The position numbers were made by a program, and so were the translations under genes. DNA of 64,000 nt from Aspidiotus rigidus. Taxonomy: Eukaryota > Arthropoda > Insecta > Hemiptera > Diaspididae. The DNA lies in the NCBI GenBank assembly GCA_035079385.1, contig JAVHKY010000003.1, positions 13,185,501 through 13,249,500 on the forward strand, given 5' to 3'. Shown piece after piece: positions 21,991 to 34,403 of the stretch. Every line of letters begins with the position of its first letter. Within the stretch, counting starts at the first letter, position 1. The notes beneath the pieces were generated by a model. That model made no database searches. It had not been told where the DNA came from and saw nothing but the letters and a program-made list of their open reading frames with translations.

Positions 21991-24900
21991 GGTATTTTTA
22001 CTCTGTTATCTGTTGATGTGACATCGTAGTGATAGAATTTATAAACTAAGTTTTATTGTTTATTCTACAAATGTTTGACATGATTGACAGGTCATTGGTA
22101 TTTAATTTAAAGAGAGGGAGTGACTCTCTCAATGTTTTTTGCATTGTGGGAAGAAAAGTCGTGTACTACTCACGCGAGTGCGTGAGTGTTTTTTTTTTCT
22201 TAGTCTTGCGACGTGACGTAATAAAGATGTAGTTGCTATAATTAATGTCATTTTTCATTATTTGATACTAAGCTCTCCTTCATTGAAAGAGAGTCCCCTT
22301 TTAATTATCTAGAGCGTCAGGGTGTGCTCAGCTGTCTGTTTCTTAAGATTCCATTTTTTCTCCCCTCTGCGAATCTTGTATGTAGGTGGGTTTTCTGAAT
22401 ATCGAACTTGGCTGTGGAATTACCTGGGGAGGCGGAGTCATTTCATACATTGTCCAACTTTGAGCCATTCTCATGTGAGAATGTAGGGTTTCCATCTTCT
22501 TTCTACAATAGTTTTTTCTTGTTCTCGTTTTTTTGGTTTTTCTAAATTTTCTTTTTTTTAGTTGGTCGTTGTTTTTCTTTTTTTTCTTGGATTGACCACC
22601 CACGTTCGATAGCCAGTTCTTCTCTTCTCCCCCCACTGGGATTACCGTAGGTGTGTAGATGAGAACGTAGTCTATCTCCCTACGAAGAGTCACAATGCCC
22701 ATTCGGTCGTATAAAGTTCATCCTTAGTCCAATAGTCTTGAATCAGGGACAGTTCGTTCCTTACCTAGTGAATCCGTTCTCGGCCCGTCTTGAGATTGCT
22801 CATGTTCCACCACTGCTTAGCTAGTTACGGCCAGAGGACGCCTCGAGATAGAGATATTCTCCAAGATGTGTCTAGTTCGTGTGACACTATGGTAGAAGCA
22901 GTTTTTCTTCTTTTTATTTTCGATTTCTTGTCTAAATTTACCCCCCTTAAGTGAAGTAAGAAGAAACCTCCATCTCGACGTCGGTGCTACGGGAGATCAC
23001 TCTTCTGAAAGACAGATGTAAGTCGGTTTATGTCGGACTGGACAGTAAAGGGGTACACCACAGTATACAGTAATTGATGACATCAGGAGAAGGAAAGTCA
23101 AAACTTTCTGACCCAAAGGATGGTCTTTTATGCAATGATACACGGTCAGGTTTGGCTGTGCTGCGAGTTTTAGCTTTTCTAGCTGTAACTGGTGGAAGAG
23201 TACAGATTTGAAAATAAGTTTTACTTGTACTACGATAACAAAGACGTCTTATAGAAAAACCTTCAGTCTATTATTTTTCATTTAAAATTATTGGAGTAAT
23301 TCCTCTCAGTTCATTGTTGGCTTCTTTTTTGGAATTTAACTGGGATCCGAAGTTTCTATCTTCTATAGCTACAAAGAGACTTTGACGCGGCTAAACTCTC
23401 TTCAGTGGTTTTGTAGAGCGTGCAAAGTGCTCTCTGAAAAGTTTATAAACTTGGAGAATCAATTTGTTTTTCTGTCGATAAAAAATATTGAAAAGTAAGT
23501 TGCTATGCAATTCAAGCTTTCTGCTCTTAAATTTTTCACCTCAAAATTATTAAAGATAATGCTGATTCATATTTCTGATAGGAATGCTTAGAAGAACGTG
23601 TGGAGAATCCGAGCACGTACTCGAGAAGTCGATGAAGCGAGTTTTTGTCGATCTAAAATGGAAATTACAGTTTCGACACCAGAGAATTTGTATCAAATTT
23701 GATGGTTTCGTAGACTATATGCTTGGCCTATATAACTTTTGGAACATCGTGCGCCCCATAATAATTTGGTAAACAAAGAAGTACACAAGTTTATTGCAAT
23801 TTTATATAAGATCTAGCAATTTTACGCAGTATCCTCGCTTTATACTTTTCGTAATACAGTTAATAAACAGAGTGTGTGTTGGAACACTTCAAAATTACTT
23901 TTCGCAACTTTTTTCTTGGCCTCCCTTCATCTTTCTAAGCCAACTCGACGCGACGGGATACCTGTTAGAAAAAGAGAATTTCGACGTGTAGGTTTTCACT
24001 TATGACGATGACAATCTCATAAATGTTCTTGAAACTTTCGACAAACGTGACTCTTTGAACAACGCCTTTGCAGACGACAGACTGTTGTGCCGTGTTTGTT
24101 TATGACGTGAAACAAAATCCTGCAAAGTTGATAGGAAGTGAAAGTAAGCTTAATACAATAAAAACATTGTCATTCGCTACCTAGTTCCGTATCATAGAAA
24201 TAATGTAGGAAACCTACAGTTTGGTAACTGGCGTAAGATTAAGAAAATTTATACAAATTTTCCAACTGTTGTAGAAACTCGATCATTTCTCTATGTAAAG
24301 ACCATTTTCGAAGTGGGTAGTTCTGGAAATAAAATCTTACAAACGAGAAGACAATGAAAAATAGGACATTTCTTTCGCACACAGACGCAACAGTTCTACT
24401 TTTACGTGTTTTCGTCTTCTTACCAACGAATATATTTTGTATTCTTCAACGAGAACTAACAAAAAGCGATATTCCTGTAGGTGAAGAAAGTAAATATAAA
24501 ATTCAACATTCACAGCTCATACATCAATTTTTCAAGGGTATTTAGAGTTATTTTCTGAAGATTACTCGCTGGTAACTTCTTTCTAAATTTCATTTTCTCT
24601 CTAGTAGGTTAATGATGTGTATTATTTCTTTATGTTACGAGCGTATTATTTGATCGTTTAGTGATAGCACCTCTTTATCTGTTTCATAAATTCATTTGTA
24701 TGTTTACAATGCATAGGTGAAGCGTTATGTCTCATATTACGTTTCATACGACCCAAGATAACTTGGTTAAGATACAGACAATGAGTTGATAAGCCATAAA
24801 CGTTTGTACGATAAATTTTGTTAAATATAAATATGACAGTAGGCCTATATTTCGTGATGCTCAATTCCTTTTCCAGTCAGTTTTACGTCAAATATTGCTT

Positions 24901-25890
24901 TAAGAAGCTACCAGTATGACGAGTGCGAGCAATTTTAGTTTCAGTTCTGTAATAGTTTCAATAATACGTAGTAAGTACAGTAAAAAACCCACATCCTTTC
25001 TTATTTTGACCCTCTTATGTAATTTTTTCAGTCAGTGACTTCTGGCTCTGAGGCAGAAAAGAACTCGGCGTTTCAGATTTCCAACGACAATTGAAAATTT
25101 TCAAAGGTACTCTTGTTTTTCAAAAAAATGAGGTATCGACAAGTTTCAACTAAAAATGTTACTTTTTCATACTTATGTCGGCGATGCTGTGCGAAAAAGA
25201 GGCTTCGCAAAAATTTTGGGGCCCTCAGAGACGTGACTTTTTGGAAATTAAACGATTTTCCGTCGTGCTTTTGCGCCGGTTTTTCAACCTACAATTTTAG
25301 CGACCTCTCGGGAAACCTAAAATTATGAGGCCTCATACAACCACCTACGCGATGCTGCGGTGTCAAAATTGCGGGTCGTGACTCCCCTCAAAACGAACGG
25401 AAATTGGGATGTAATATCTAGAAAAATTTCAAGTCCTGTGTAAGTCGCGAAACTTGACAAATAAAAAAACTCTAGCTCCAAATCCTGTATAAAATAGATA
25501 AAATTCTCTGAACTGTTGGGAAGTGCGATCAAGGGATTAAAGAGAAACTCTGAGAGAAAGAGAGGATGACAGCTTCAATTTCCTGAACCATGTCAAAGAG
25601 GTTCGTAGCGTCATCAATAGGAGTGCCTTCATTATCAAGAGTGCCTCCGTTAAGAGAGCCCTTCTAAATCCGAACCCTCCTCCTGTCACTGATTACTAAT
25701 TGTAATAATTGCATTAAAGTTTTTTATTATAATGATAATCCCAGAAAAATACAGTCTTCATCTCGTCGTTGATTTCCAAAGAAATATAAATAAAATTCGT
25801 TGACCTTGACCTGTCGCAGCATCGCGTACGAAAATGCTGAAGCTGTAAGAAAAATGCTGTAAGAACAATCCTGTACATGCCTAATGAAAG
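21991..25890. other. No gene seen
   Basis: About 3.9 kb of mostly AT-rich DNA. Open frames here (for example 22343-22702, 23584-23772, 25113-25328) are basic or low-complexity, have no family signature and no convincing splice context. Confidence 0.45.
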
Positions 25891-25896
25891 TCAACG

Positions 25897-26707
25897 TTGA
25901 TGTGGTTGAGGAAGGGGTCCGTGACGGTGGTGCCGTTCAGAAATTCCACCCCCCTCATAAATAATACTCAGGTAGTTTTTAATAGTGACGAAACAGCCCT
26001 CCTTGAGAAAGGCGTGAAATTCTGTCTACCTCCCCTCAAGAAGGATGAAACTTTGGCGAATGTGCTTGCGGATCTTGCTGTTAAAATTGGTCCTAGTTTT
26101 AATACCCAGAAAGTCTGTGCCGAATTAGCCCTCCTTTGCATGAATAATAAATTGGGAGGAGTGATTCAAGGTTTAAAGAGGAAGATAAAAGAGGGAGATT
26201 TAATCGTCACTAAGGCTGACAAGGGCAATGCTGTTGTGGTGAAGGAGAAATCCGCCTATTCTTCTAAGGTCCACGAAGTGCTCCAGCAGTGTGGTTCTAA
26301 AGAGAGTAAGGATTTCAGCTTCCGTAAGCATGTTAAGGAACTTAGGAGTGTCATTAACAGGAGTGAGACTATTACCAAAACTCCTGCTATGAAAAAAATC
26401 CTCCCTGTTCCTAACCCCGCGCCCCCTCTACGGGCTGCCTAAAGAGCATAAGAGCAATATCGCGGTGCGATCCGTGGTTTCATTCATCTCCTCCCCCACA
26501 TACCTCCTTGCCAAATTCCTGGACTGTTGGTTCAAACATCCATTGATTTTGAATCTCCACATTAGGTCTCGAACTCGGCCTTTTAAACTGACGTTTTGAA
26601 GGGTGTAAGTCTTCCCCCAGGAACAACCATCTGCTCGTTTGATGTTTTTGGTTTGTTCCCGAATATTCCTCAGGCTGCTACTATCCAGCGTATGGGTGTG
26701 CTACAAG
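25897..26707 (+). pseudogene. Penelope-like element reverse transcriptase, N-terminal part
   Basis: Penelope-like elements encode an unusual telomerase-related reverse transcriptase. The diagnostic block is GDLIVTKADKGNAVVVKEKS, preceded by TALLEKGVKFCLPPLKK. Near 26425 the frame shifts, and YGLPKEHKSNIAVRSVVSF then appears. Further on, after a stop, come SLPPGTTICSFDVFGLFPNIP, corresponding to the RT motif SFDVxxLFxNIP. The protein is cut off at 26707 by the foldback element and resumes at 31223, so this is one dead copy split in two. Confidence 0.8.
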
Positions 26708-27059
26708 TCCATTTCACCGACCCCCGCCCCCTTTTTAAAATTTTCAAATTTTCTTGGCAAAATGAATTGTGCTCGATTTGTGCTGCAAGAATTATGTAGG
26801 TATTGTGCTTGTACCCTTCCGAAGATATACAAAAAAGTCTTGTTGAAATTTTCAATTTTTTTTTGGTAAAATGAATTGTGCTTGATTTGTGCTGAGTTGT
26901 GCTGCAAAAATTATATTTTGTGCTTGCTCCCTTCCGAAGATATACGAAAAAATCTCTAGGGGGCTGGTGCGATGTGGCCCCCCTTTTTTGAAATTTGTAA
27001 TTTTTTCGGTCAAATGAATTGTGCTCGATTTGTGCTGAAATGTGCCGCAAATTTTATGT

Positions 27060-29400
27060 ATTGTGCTTCCTCCCCCCCTCCGGAATGGACGTAAGTTTGT
27101 CAAACAACAGACCCCACATTTTGCATTCTTGTCTCGCTAAATGAAATGTGCTCAATTAGTGTTGAAACGCGCAAATTATGTTTTGTGATTTCCCCTTTCT
27201 TTAAATACTCACAATCTTCCGTGGAGCTACTGCGAAAACAATACCCGCCCCTCACTTTTCCAAATTTTAACTGGGAACCTGTTTGTTCTATGGGACTTGG
27301 GATATTTTTGACTATCAAGCTATTTGTATGTGAAGAACCTGGGGAAATATTGATTTTCAATCTGGGGGAAAGTGACCTAACCTAATAAGGTCAGTGGAAC
27401 TTGACGAAAGTGACCAAGAAATTTAGGGTGGGAGACATGCCGACCCCCCCCCCCCCTTCACCGTAGTTCTCGGGTTTTCATCCGGAAGAGGGAATGATAC
27501 CGTCAAGCTCGACTTTTGTCATGAGCCCGTGGTTAGAGAACGATCAAGACCCCAGGTTTGACAGAATCAGGCGAATGATCCCTGGGTTCAACATAGATCG
27601 ACTGAGGCCCCGTGTATGATTGAGGCGGGTACTTCCGCAAAAACTCATATTGTTCCTTCCCAAGGAGAGAATGATACCGGCGACTTTGTTTTCCACTACA
27701 TGCTCGCGGTAAAAGATCGACTGAGGCCCCGTCTCTTCGATACAGGCGGGTGGATGCCAGAAAATTCTCGTACGTCCACGCGAGGGAGGGAGTGATACCG
27801 TGAGGCTCGTCTTTCTTTATGAGCTATCGGTGAAAAATTGAATAGGCTCCGTAATAGGACGGGCAAATTCACAAAAAATCATGTTGTTTCACGCCAAGAT
27901 GGCAAGGTTACTCTAAAGTCTGTCTTTGGTCATGAGCTTGCGGTGGGAGATCGGGTAAGGACCCCCTGTTCAATAGAGGCGGACAAACCCGAAAAATTTC
28001 CCGTTGAGAAACGCGAAGTAGGGAAGGGTATCAGGAAGAGTGTTGTCTGCCATGAGCTCGCGGTGAGAGATCAGTTGGAGCCCTGTGTTCGTTCTAATTG
28101 GATGAGTACGTGCAAATTCTTGTTGTTTCAGGCAATGGAGGAAAACATACCGCGAAGATCGCGTGCCAGTGTGACCTCGCAAGGAGAGAACTGTAACAGC
28201 CCCGTTTTATCTAAGCAGGTGAAATCAAGAAAATTCCTGTTTTGTCAGCCAGTGCAGAGGAGGATATCACGAGACCGTCGTTCGTTAAGCTTTCCATTAG
28301 AGAACGATCAAGACCCCATGTTCAATCCTTCAAGTGTCTTCACGCAAAATTTTACAGATTCACCCGCCTCAATTGACAGGAGGTCCTTCCCGATCACCCA
28401 CGAAGACAGACTTTAGAGTAACCACCTTGCCACCTTTGCGTGAAACAACGAAATTTTTGTGACTTTGCCCGTCCTATTACGAGGCCTAAATTCAATCTCA
28501 CACCGCAAGCTCATAACAAAAGACGAGGTTCACAGTATCATTCCCTTCCTCGCGTGAACGTATGAGAATTTTCTCGCATCCGCCTGCCTCTGTCGAACAA
28601 GGGGCCTTGATCGTTCTCTTACCCCGAGCATGTAATGGAAAACAAAGTCGCCGGTATCATTCTTTCCTTGGCAAGAAACAACCAGAGTTTTCGCGGAAGC
28701 ACCCGCCTCGATCATCCACGGGGCCTTAGTCGCTCTTTTACCGCGAGCTTGTAATGGAAAACAATGTCACCGTTATCATTCTCTCCTTGGCAAGGAACAA
28801 TATGAGTTTTTGCGGAAGTACCCGCCTCAATCATACACGGGGCCTCAGTCGATCTGTGTTGAACCCAGGGATCATTCGCCTGACTCTGTCAAACACGGGG
28901 TCTTGATCGTTCTCTTACCACGAGCTGATGACGAAAGTCGAGCTTGACGGTATCATTCCCTCTTCCGAATGAAAACCCGAGAACTACGGTGAAGGGGGGG
29001 TTGGCATGTCTCCCACCCTAAATTTCTTGTTCACTTTCGTCAAGTTCCACTTACCTTATTAGGTTAGGTCAGTTTCCACCAGATTGAAAAACAATATTTC
29101 TCCAAGTTCTTCACACACAAATAGCTTGATAGTCAAAAATATTCCAAGTCCCATAGAACAAACAGTTTCCCAGTTGAAATTTGGAAAAGTCAGGGGCGGG
29201 TATTGTTTTCGCAGTAGCTCCACTGAAGATTGTGAGTATTTAAAGAAAGAGGAAATCACAAAACATATAATTTGCGCATTTCAACACTAATTGAGCACAT
29301 TTTATTTAGCGAGACAAGAATGCAAAATGTGGGGTCTGTTGTTTGACAAACTTACGTCCATTCCGGAGGAGGGGAGGAAGCCCAAAACATAAAATTTGCG
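27060..29400. repeat. Inverted-repeat arms and core of the foldback element
   Basis: AACTGGGAACCTGTTTGTTC on the left returns inverted near 29165 as GAACAAACAGTTTCCCAGTT. Within each arm imperfect units of about 115-120 bp recur, marked by GAGCTCGCGGTGAGAGATC-like text and AGGCGGG. An open frame of 192 codons at 27838-28416 crosses the core. Its frame-compatible period (about 40 residues between HELAV blocks) suggests repeat translation rather than a proven gene. Confidence 0.7.
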
Positions 29401-29479
29401 GCACATATCAGCACAAATCGAGCACAATTCATTTTGACCGAAAAAATTACAAATTTCAAAAAAGGGGAGCTCCCTAGAG

Positions 29480-31180
29480 ATTATTTCGTATATCTTCGGA
29501 AGGGAGCAAACACAAAATATAATTTTTGCAGCACAATTCAGCACAAATCAAGCACAATTCATTTTACCAAAAAAACTTGAAAATCCCAAAAAGGGGGGCT
29601 ATAGTTTCACCAGCCCCCTCCACAGAGACTTTTTTGTATATATTCGGAAGGGGGCAAGCACAAAACGTAATTCTTGCAGCACAATTCAGCACAAATCGAG
29701 CACAATTCATTTTACCAAAAAAAATTGAAAATCTCAAAAAGGGGGGCTATCGTTTCACCACCCCCCAGAGACTTTTTTGTATATCTTCGGAAGGGGACAA
29801 ACACAAAATATGATTTTTGCAGCACAATTCAGCAAAAATTGAGCACAGTTCATTTTACCAAAAAAAAAAAAAAATGAAAATTTCAAAAAGGCTATCATTT
29901 CACCAGCCCCCCACCCACAGAGTCTTTTTTGTATATCTTCGGAAGGGGGCAAGCACAAAACGTAATTCTTGCAGCACAATTCAGCACAAATCGAGCACAA
30001 TTCATTTTACCAAAAAAAAAATTGAAAATCTCAAAAAGGAGGCTATCATTTCACCACCCCCCAGAGACTTTTTTGTATATCTTCGGAAGGGGACAAGCAC
30101 AAAACATGGTTTTTGCAGCACAATTCAGCAAAAATTGAGCACAATTCATTTTGCCCAAAAAAAATTGAAAATTTCAAAAAGGGGGGCTATCGTTTCACCA
30201 GCCCCCCAGAGACTTTTTTGTATATCTTCGGAAGGGGACAAGCACAAAACATGGTTTTTGCAGCACAATTCAGCAAAAATTGAGCACAATTCATTTTGCC
30301 CAAAAAAAATTGAAAATTTCAAAAAGGGGGGCTATAGTTTCACCAGCCCCCTCCACAGAGACTTTTTTGTATATATTCGGAAGGGGGCAAGCACAAAACG
30401 TAATTCTTGCAGCACAATTCAGCACAAATCGAGCACAATTCATTTTACCAAAAAAAATTGAAAATCTCAAAAAGGGGGGCTATCGTTTCACCACCCCCCA
30501 GAGACTTTTTTGTATATCTTCGGAAGGGGACAAACACAAAACATGATTTTTGAAGCACAATTCAGCAAAAATTGAGCACAGTTCATTTTACCAAAAAAAA
30601 AAAAAATGAAAATTTCAAAAAGGCTATCATTTCACCAGCCCCCCACCCACAGAGTCTTTTTTGTATATCTTCGGAAGGGGGCAAGCACAAAACGTAATTC
30701 TTGCAGCACAATTCAGCACAAATTGAGCACAATTCATTTTGCCCAAAAAAAATTGAAAATTTCAAAAAGGGGGGCTATCGTTTCACCAGCCCCCCAGAGA
30801 CTTTTTTGTATATCTTCGGAAGGGGACAAGCACAAAACATGGTTTTTGCAGCACATTTCAGCAAAAATTGAGCACAATTCATCTTGCCCAAAAAAAATTG
30901 AAAATTTCAAAAAGGGGGGCTATCGTTTCACCAGCCCCCCAGAAACTTTTTTTTATATCTTCGGAAGGGGACAAGCACAAAACATGATTTTTGCAGCACA
31001 ATTCAGCAAAAATTGAGCACAATTCATTTTGCCAAAAAAAAATTGAAAATCTTAAAAAGGGGGGCCATCGTTTCATTAGCCCCTCCTTGAGACTTTTTTG
31101 TATATCTTCGTATGGGGGCAAGCACAAAACATAATTTTTGCACAACAATTCAGCACAAATTGAGCACAATTCATTTTACC
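29480..31180. repeat. Tandem array, unit about 146 bp, about 12 copies
   Basis: Each unit carries GTATATCTTCGGAAGGGG, GCACAATTCAGCACAAAT and TTTACCAAAAAAA. The copies start near 29486, 29637, 29780, 29930, 30078, 30222, 30370, 30514, 30664, 30808, 30955 and 31100. A block of five units (29596-30328) is repeated with few changes at 30329-31050. Long open frames on both strands are by-products of this array. Confidence 0.85.
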
Positions 31181-31222
31181 AAAAAAATTTCAAAATTTCA
31201 AGAAGGGGGCCAGTGAAATGGA

Positions 31223-31440
31223 CCTGTGAGTTATTTGTCAAAGCCAACATTCCTCACAAGGAGCTTCAAGAATTTTTTGATCTCCTGAATATTTGCTGGT
31301 CTTCCAACTATTGTACATTCGAAGGGAAATTTTTCGAGTTCCCTGATGAAGTAGGGATCCCCATTGGATCACCTTTAGGCTCTCTCATCTCCGAAATTTC
31401 GATGTCCAAGTTTGAACTTGACCTCTTTTCCTCGTACTAG
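31223..31440 (+). pseudogene. Penelope-like reverse transcriptase, continuation
   Basis: Continues the PLE fragment interrupted at 26707: CELFVKANIPHKELQEFF, then CTFEGKFFEFPDEVGIPIGS and PLGSLISEISMSKFELDLF, which is the G-x-x-x-GSPL region of PLE reverse transcriptases. The frame ends at 31438-31440. The catalytic YxDD region that should follow is missing. Confidence 0.78.
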
Positions 31441-31487
31441 GTGTAATCATATTCCTTATGGGTACAGGTAGGTCCGTTGATGACGTT

Positions 31488-32402
31488 CTATGCACCTGGA
31501 CTGGTACCCCAGATCTGCATCTCCTCGTGAAGGACACCTGATTTTACGGGCAACTCGTCCATGTGTTGGATAGTAACAGCCTTAGGGATGTGAGGAAATA
31601 ATCCTACAACATCAAAGGAGCACAAGGTCCTTTCCCGAGGAAGGTTTACGTCCTTCAACCTATCCACCAAAGAGCCCAAGTTCTTTACTGAATACGGGGA
31701 GGTACATTAATCTACTCGTGATTTAAACCATCGATCAATAAATTTAGCTAATAAGTAAGTTGGTAACGAGACAAACGACACGACCGGCCGCATTGGAACA
31801 CCTTTTTGATGTCCTTTAGGTAACCCGTAGAGGAGGGAGGGGGAGGGGTACTGGGTTAGGTTCCAAAATGGCTTTCTTTGTGAGTGAGTTCACTTTTGAT
31901 AATGATTTTCCTCGCCTCTTTAACAAACTGAGGGAAACAGAAAAGGCTATTTTTCTTGGCCCCACATTATTCTAGAACATCATGAACCCCGGAATCATAG
32001 GAGGACTTTTCCATAATTACTACAGCGTTGTTTTTATCTGCCTTAGTAAGGATTAATCCTTCCTCTCTGACTTTCTTCTTTAAGCCTTTTATCACCTCAA
32101 TACAAGTATTACCCATATAAGGAAGGAGAGTACTGCCTACCATTTCAGCGCACTTTCTTTGGATGTTCACGCCAGGTCCAATCTTGATTGTCAAGTCAGC
32201 CGCAACATTAGCAAGAGTCTCTTGGTTCTTGAGAGGGGGGGAGGCTAACTTTCAACCGTTTCTCCAACAAGTTCACCCCATCTAAATTAAGCTCAACTTT
32301 ACTATAATTGATGATTCGCGGCTGGAACTGCAGGACTATTTTGTCTCCGTCAGCACAGTCTTTTTTTCTCAGCCGTAGCTTTAGAACTCTGGAGGGAGGC
32401 AA
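31488..32402 (-). pseudogene. Second Penelope-like fragment, opposite strand
   Basis: Reading from 32402 downward: VNLLEKRLKVSLPPSQE, then KKVREEGLILTKADKNNAVV, then TLCSFDVVGLFPHIPKA. These are the same three blocks as in the 25.9-kb copy, with many differences and frame breaks, so this is another old copy. It faces the first one, with only about 50 bases between them. Confidence 0.75.
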
Positions 32403-32459
32403 TTTTACGATTTTTCTTTTCTTTTAGATTCCGTTCAACGACCACCCTAATTCAATAAT

Positions 32460-33345
32460 GAAACCGGCTTTTGTGGAAGTGTGTTGGTGTGAGCAGCGTG
32501 GCAGATGTACAAGCCAACAACCATTCGTTTTTGTTATTTTAACAGAACACTCGCACTCTATAATTTTTCAAGGTAATCAATAAAAGGAGTTGATAAAATC
32601 ATAATGAAGTTTAATGAAGAAAACATAACATTAACACATTGGAGTCCATAGAAATATTTACGCAAGAAAATGCAAAAATTGAAAGTTATACATTTGATGA
32701 ACAGTCTATATCAAAGTCATACTCGTATCCTACATATACAAACAATAATTTTTGTATCCATTATTGAGCTTATCGTATGTTTACAATGAGCGACTTTCTC
32801 GATTTTTATTTCTAAAAATTTTAATTACCTACTTCGAATCTTGAACGAATATAAATAGTGTAACAGACGTGCTCTAGTAAAAATTATCTGATAATGAGGC
32901 TGCGGGTGACCGAAGAGAGACACTGATGAAAATTAGCTTTTTTAGGACGGAGTAAAGTATTCCAATCTTTTGTTTTTTTTTTTTCATTCTGAAGCCTCCG
33001 ACTGTTCAAAAATTAAGTCAGGACGAATTTTCGAAAATTATAATACCTCAGGTGTTGAGAGAAAATTCTTGATCCAAAAATTACGAATAGACCAGGAAAA
33101 AGGAATTTAAAATATTTATGGTGGATCTTCGGTTTTGTACCTCTGTCGAGGACCCAGATGATTTTTTGTTTAGAACATTAGAAAGCCTCAAAGACGTTTC
33201 AGACTTATTCATTGGATAGGTTCCCTCTGCATCTTTGATTCATATCAATTAATGAAACCACAGCCTCGAATTAAAAGCTTCTCCTATTTGAAACCAGAAT
33301 TCCAAGTTTATGGGAAAAATAACATTTAAAACAATACTCTACAGT
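32460..33345. other. No gene seen
   Basis: AT-rich flank downstream of the Osiris-type gene; nothing recognised. Confidence 0.4.
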
Positions 33346-33351
33346 TTTATT
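33346..33351 (-). terminator. Poly(A) signal after terminal exon C
   Basis: AATAAA on the minus strand, about 150 bases beyond the stop of the exon at 33504. Confidence 0.5.
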
Positions 33352-33503
33352 TTAAATAATAGAAGAATTCCTCGGACTCGTATGGGATACTTTACTTATT
33401 TCAGATGTAAAATGCAAGCGATGAAAATGATTATTGGGTGAAGTTAGATTTGAAAAAAAGAGATGTTTGGAAAATACAACAACCGATTAATTTCACTATA
33501 AAT

Positions 33504-33799
33504 TTAATAAACTCTCTTACTTGCTACCAAGTTTCTTCTTCGTTTGTAACTATTTTTACGATGCATCTGATGGAAAGCGGACTGAGGGTAGCCAGAATGG
33601 TACGAAGTTTCCGATTGGCCAACGAATCTCCTCAAACTTCCGACCAACGATATAATTAATGCTAATTTACTTATCATTAACGTCTTACCGCCTAATATTA
33701 AGAGGAATTTAAAGCTTAGTGGTATAAGTATGGAGTACAATATCATGTAAGCTCCTACAATAATGGGAAACACCCTTCGATATTGATGCCTGACTCGAC
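33504..33799 (-). CDS. Osiris-type gene, alternative terminal exon C
   Basis: Begins directly after the acceptor TAATGATTTCAG; the first two bases complete a glycine codon. The 97 residues read RVRHQYRRVFPIIVGAY, then a hydrophobic stretch, then LGGKTLMISKLALIISL, the conserved core of DUF1676/Osiris proteins (GGK-x3-ISKLAL). The tail is basic and short. The same acceptor sequence and phase are used by exons A and B, so it can splice to the exon at 42088-42215. Use of this exon would give a product of about 772 aa. It has its own downstream AATAAA. It could instead be the last exon of a separate, otherwise lost Osiris gene; no other 5' exon was found nearby. Confidence 0.72.
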
Positions 33800-33860
33800 C
33801 TGAAATCATTACGTAACAAAATTACGATATATTGATTACTAGTGCCTAATATTTCAGCAT

Positions 33861-33866
33861 TTTATT
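33861..33866 (-). terminator. Poly(A) signal after terminal exon B
   Basis: AATAAA on the minus strand between exon B (stop at 34404) and exon C (start at 33799), so a transcript ending in exon B could be cut before exon C. Confidence 0.4.
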
Positions 33867-34403
33867 TACAATTTGCACAAACTACACGTAGATTTTCACT
33901 TTTTAATTGGAAATAAATAAGAACGAAAACTCGACTGGGTCGCAATCGAGACTTTTTCGAAAAATTAATTTTAATTGGAAATTTTCTCGCGTCGTTGTTA
34001 TAATGATTTCAGGTCGCGACAAGACTAGACGAGTAGAATTTATAGGAAAAACTCGAGGCGTGGACGAAGAAATGTCAAATCTCGGTGGGAATCCTATCAG
34101 TTGGCCGCACTGTAGGCAAAAGAACGATTGTGAGCTTTCAGTACGCCTTATTTCAAGACTTAAATATTAGGAAATATTTACTACAAGACGAAGTAATCCG
34201 TGGTTTTGTCGTTGTTAGAGTGAGTCGATTCTCGCGATACCGCAAAATAAATAACGATTCGATTTTCAGTCCTGTGAGCGGCGACCCTTTTCTAATTTCA
34301 AAATATTGAAATGAAGTTCCGAACGGTAAACATTACAACTTTTAATCGACGAACAGAATCACTTAAATTGTATTTCGAACACGTCACTGTTGATCCTTTT
34401 CTT

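Larger units (their letters stand above)
26708..31222. mobile_element. Foldback element inside the PLE reverse transcriptase
   Basis: It starts TCCATTTCACCGACCCCC and ends with the inverted GGGGGCCAGTGAAATGGA. The arms are long inverted repeats: 27060-27930 matches the reverse complement of about 28400-29400, and outer tandem units (three on the left, about twelve on the right) continue the symmetry. The total is about 4.5 kb. There is no transposase, so it would depend on enzyme from elsewhere. A target duplication is not clear: PLE sequence resumes directly after the right end. The core (about 27930-28410) is shared with the partial element at 45.3 kb. Confidence 0.75.

Noticed and set aside
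22343..22702. 119-codon Lys-rich minus-strand frame
   Set aside because: Low-complexity basic translation of T-rich DNA; no splice or promoter support.
29817..30461. Open frames up to 214 codons on both strands
   Set aside because: They translate the 146-bp tandem array; the unit length keeps frames open and there is no start context or domain.
29480..31180. CRISPR-like spaced repeats
   Set aside because: The whole 146-bp unit is repeated, with no unique spacers, in a eukaryotic genome; it is a satellite-type array.
33907..34170. Plus-strand frame starting near an ATGATTTCAG site as a real Osiris exon
   Set aside because: After the first few codons it lacks the hydrophobic DUF1676 core; treated as a degenerate copy.
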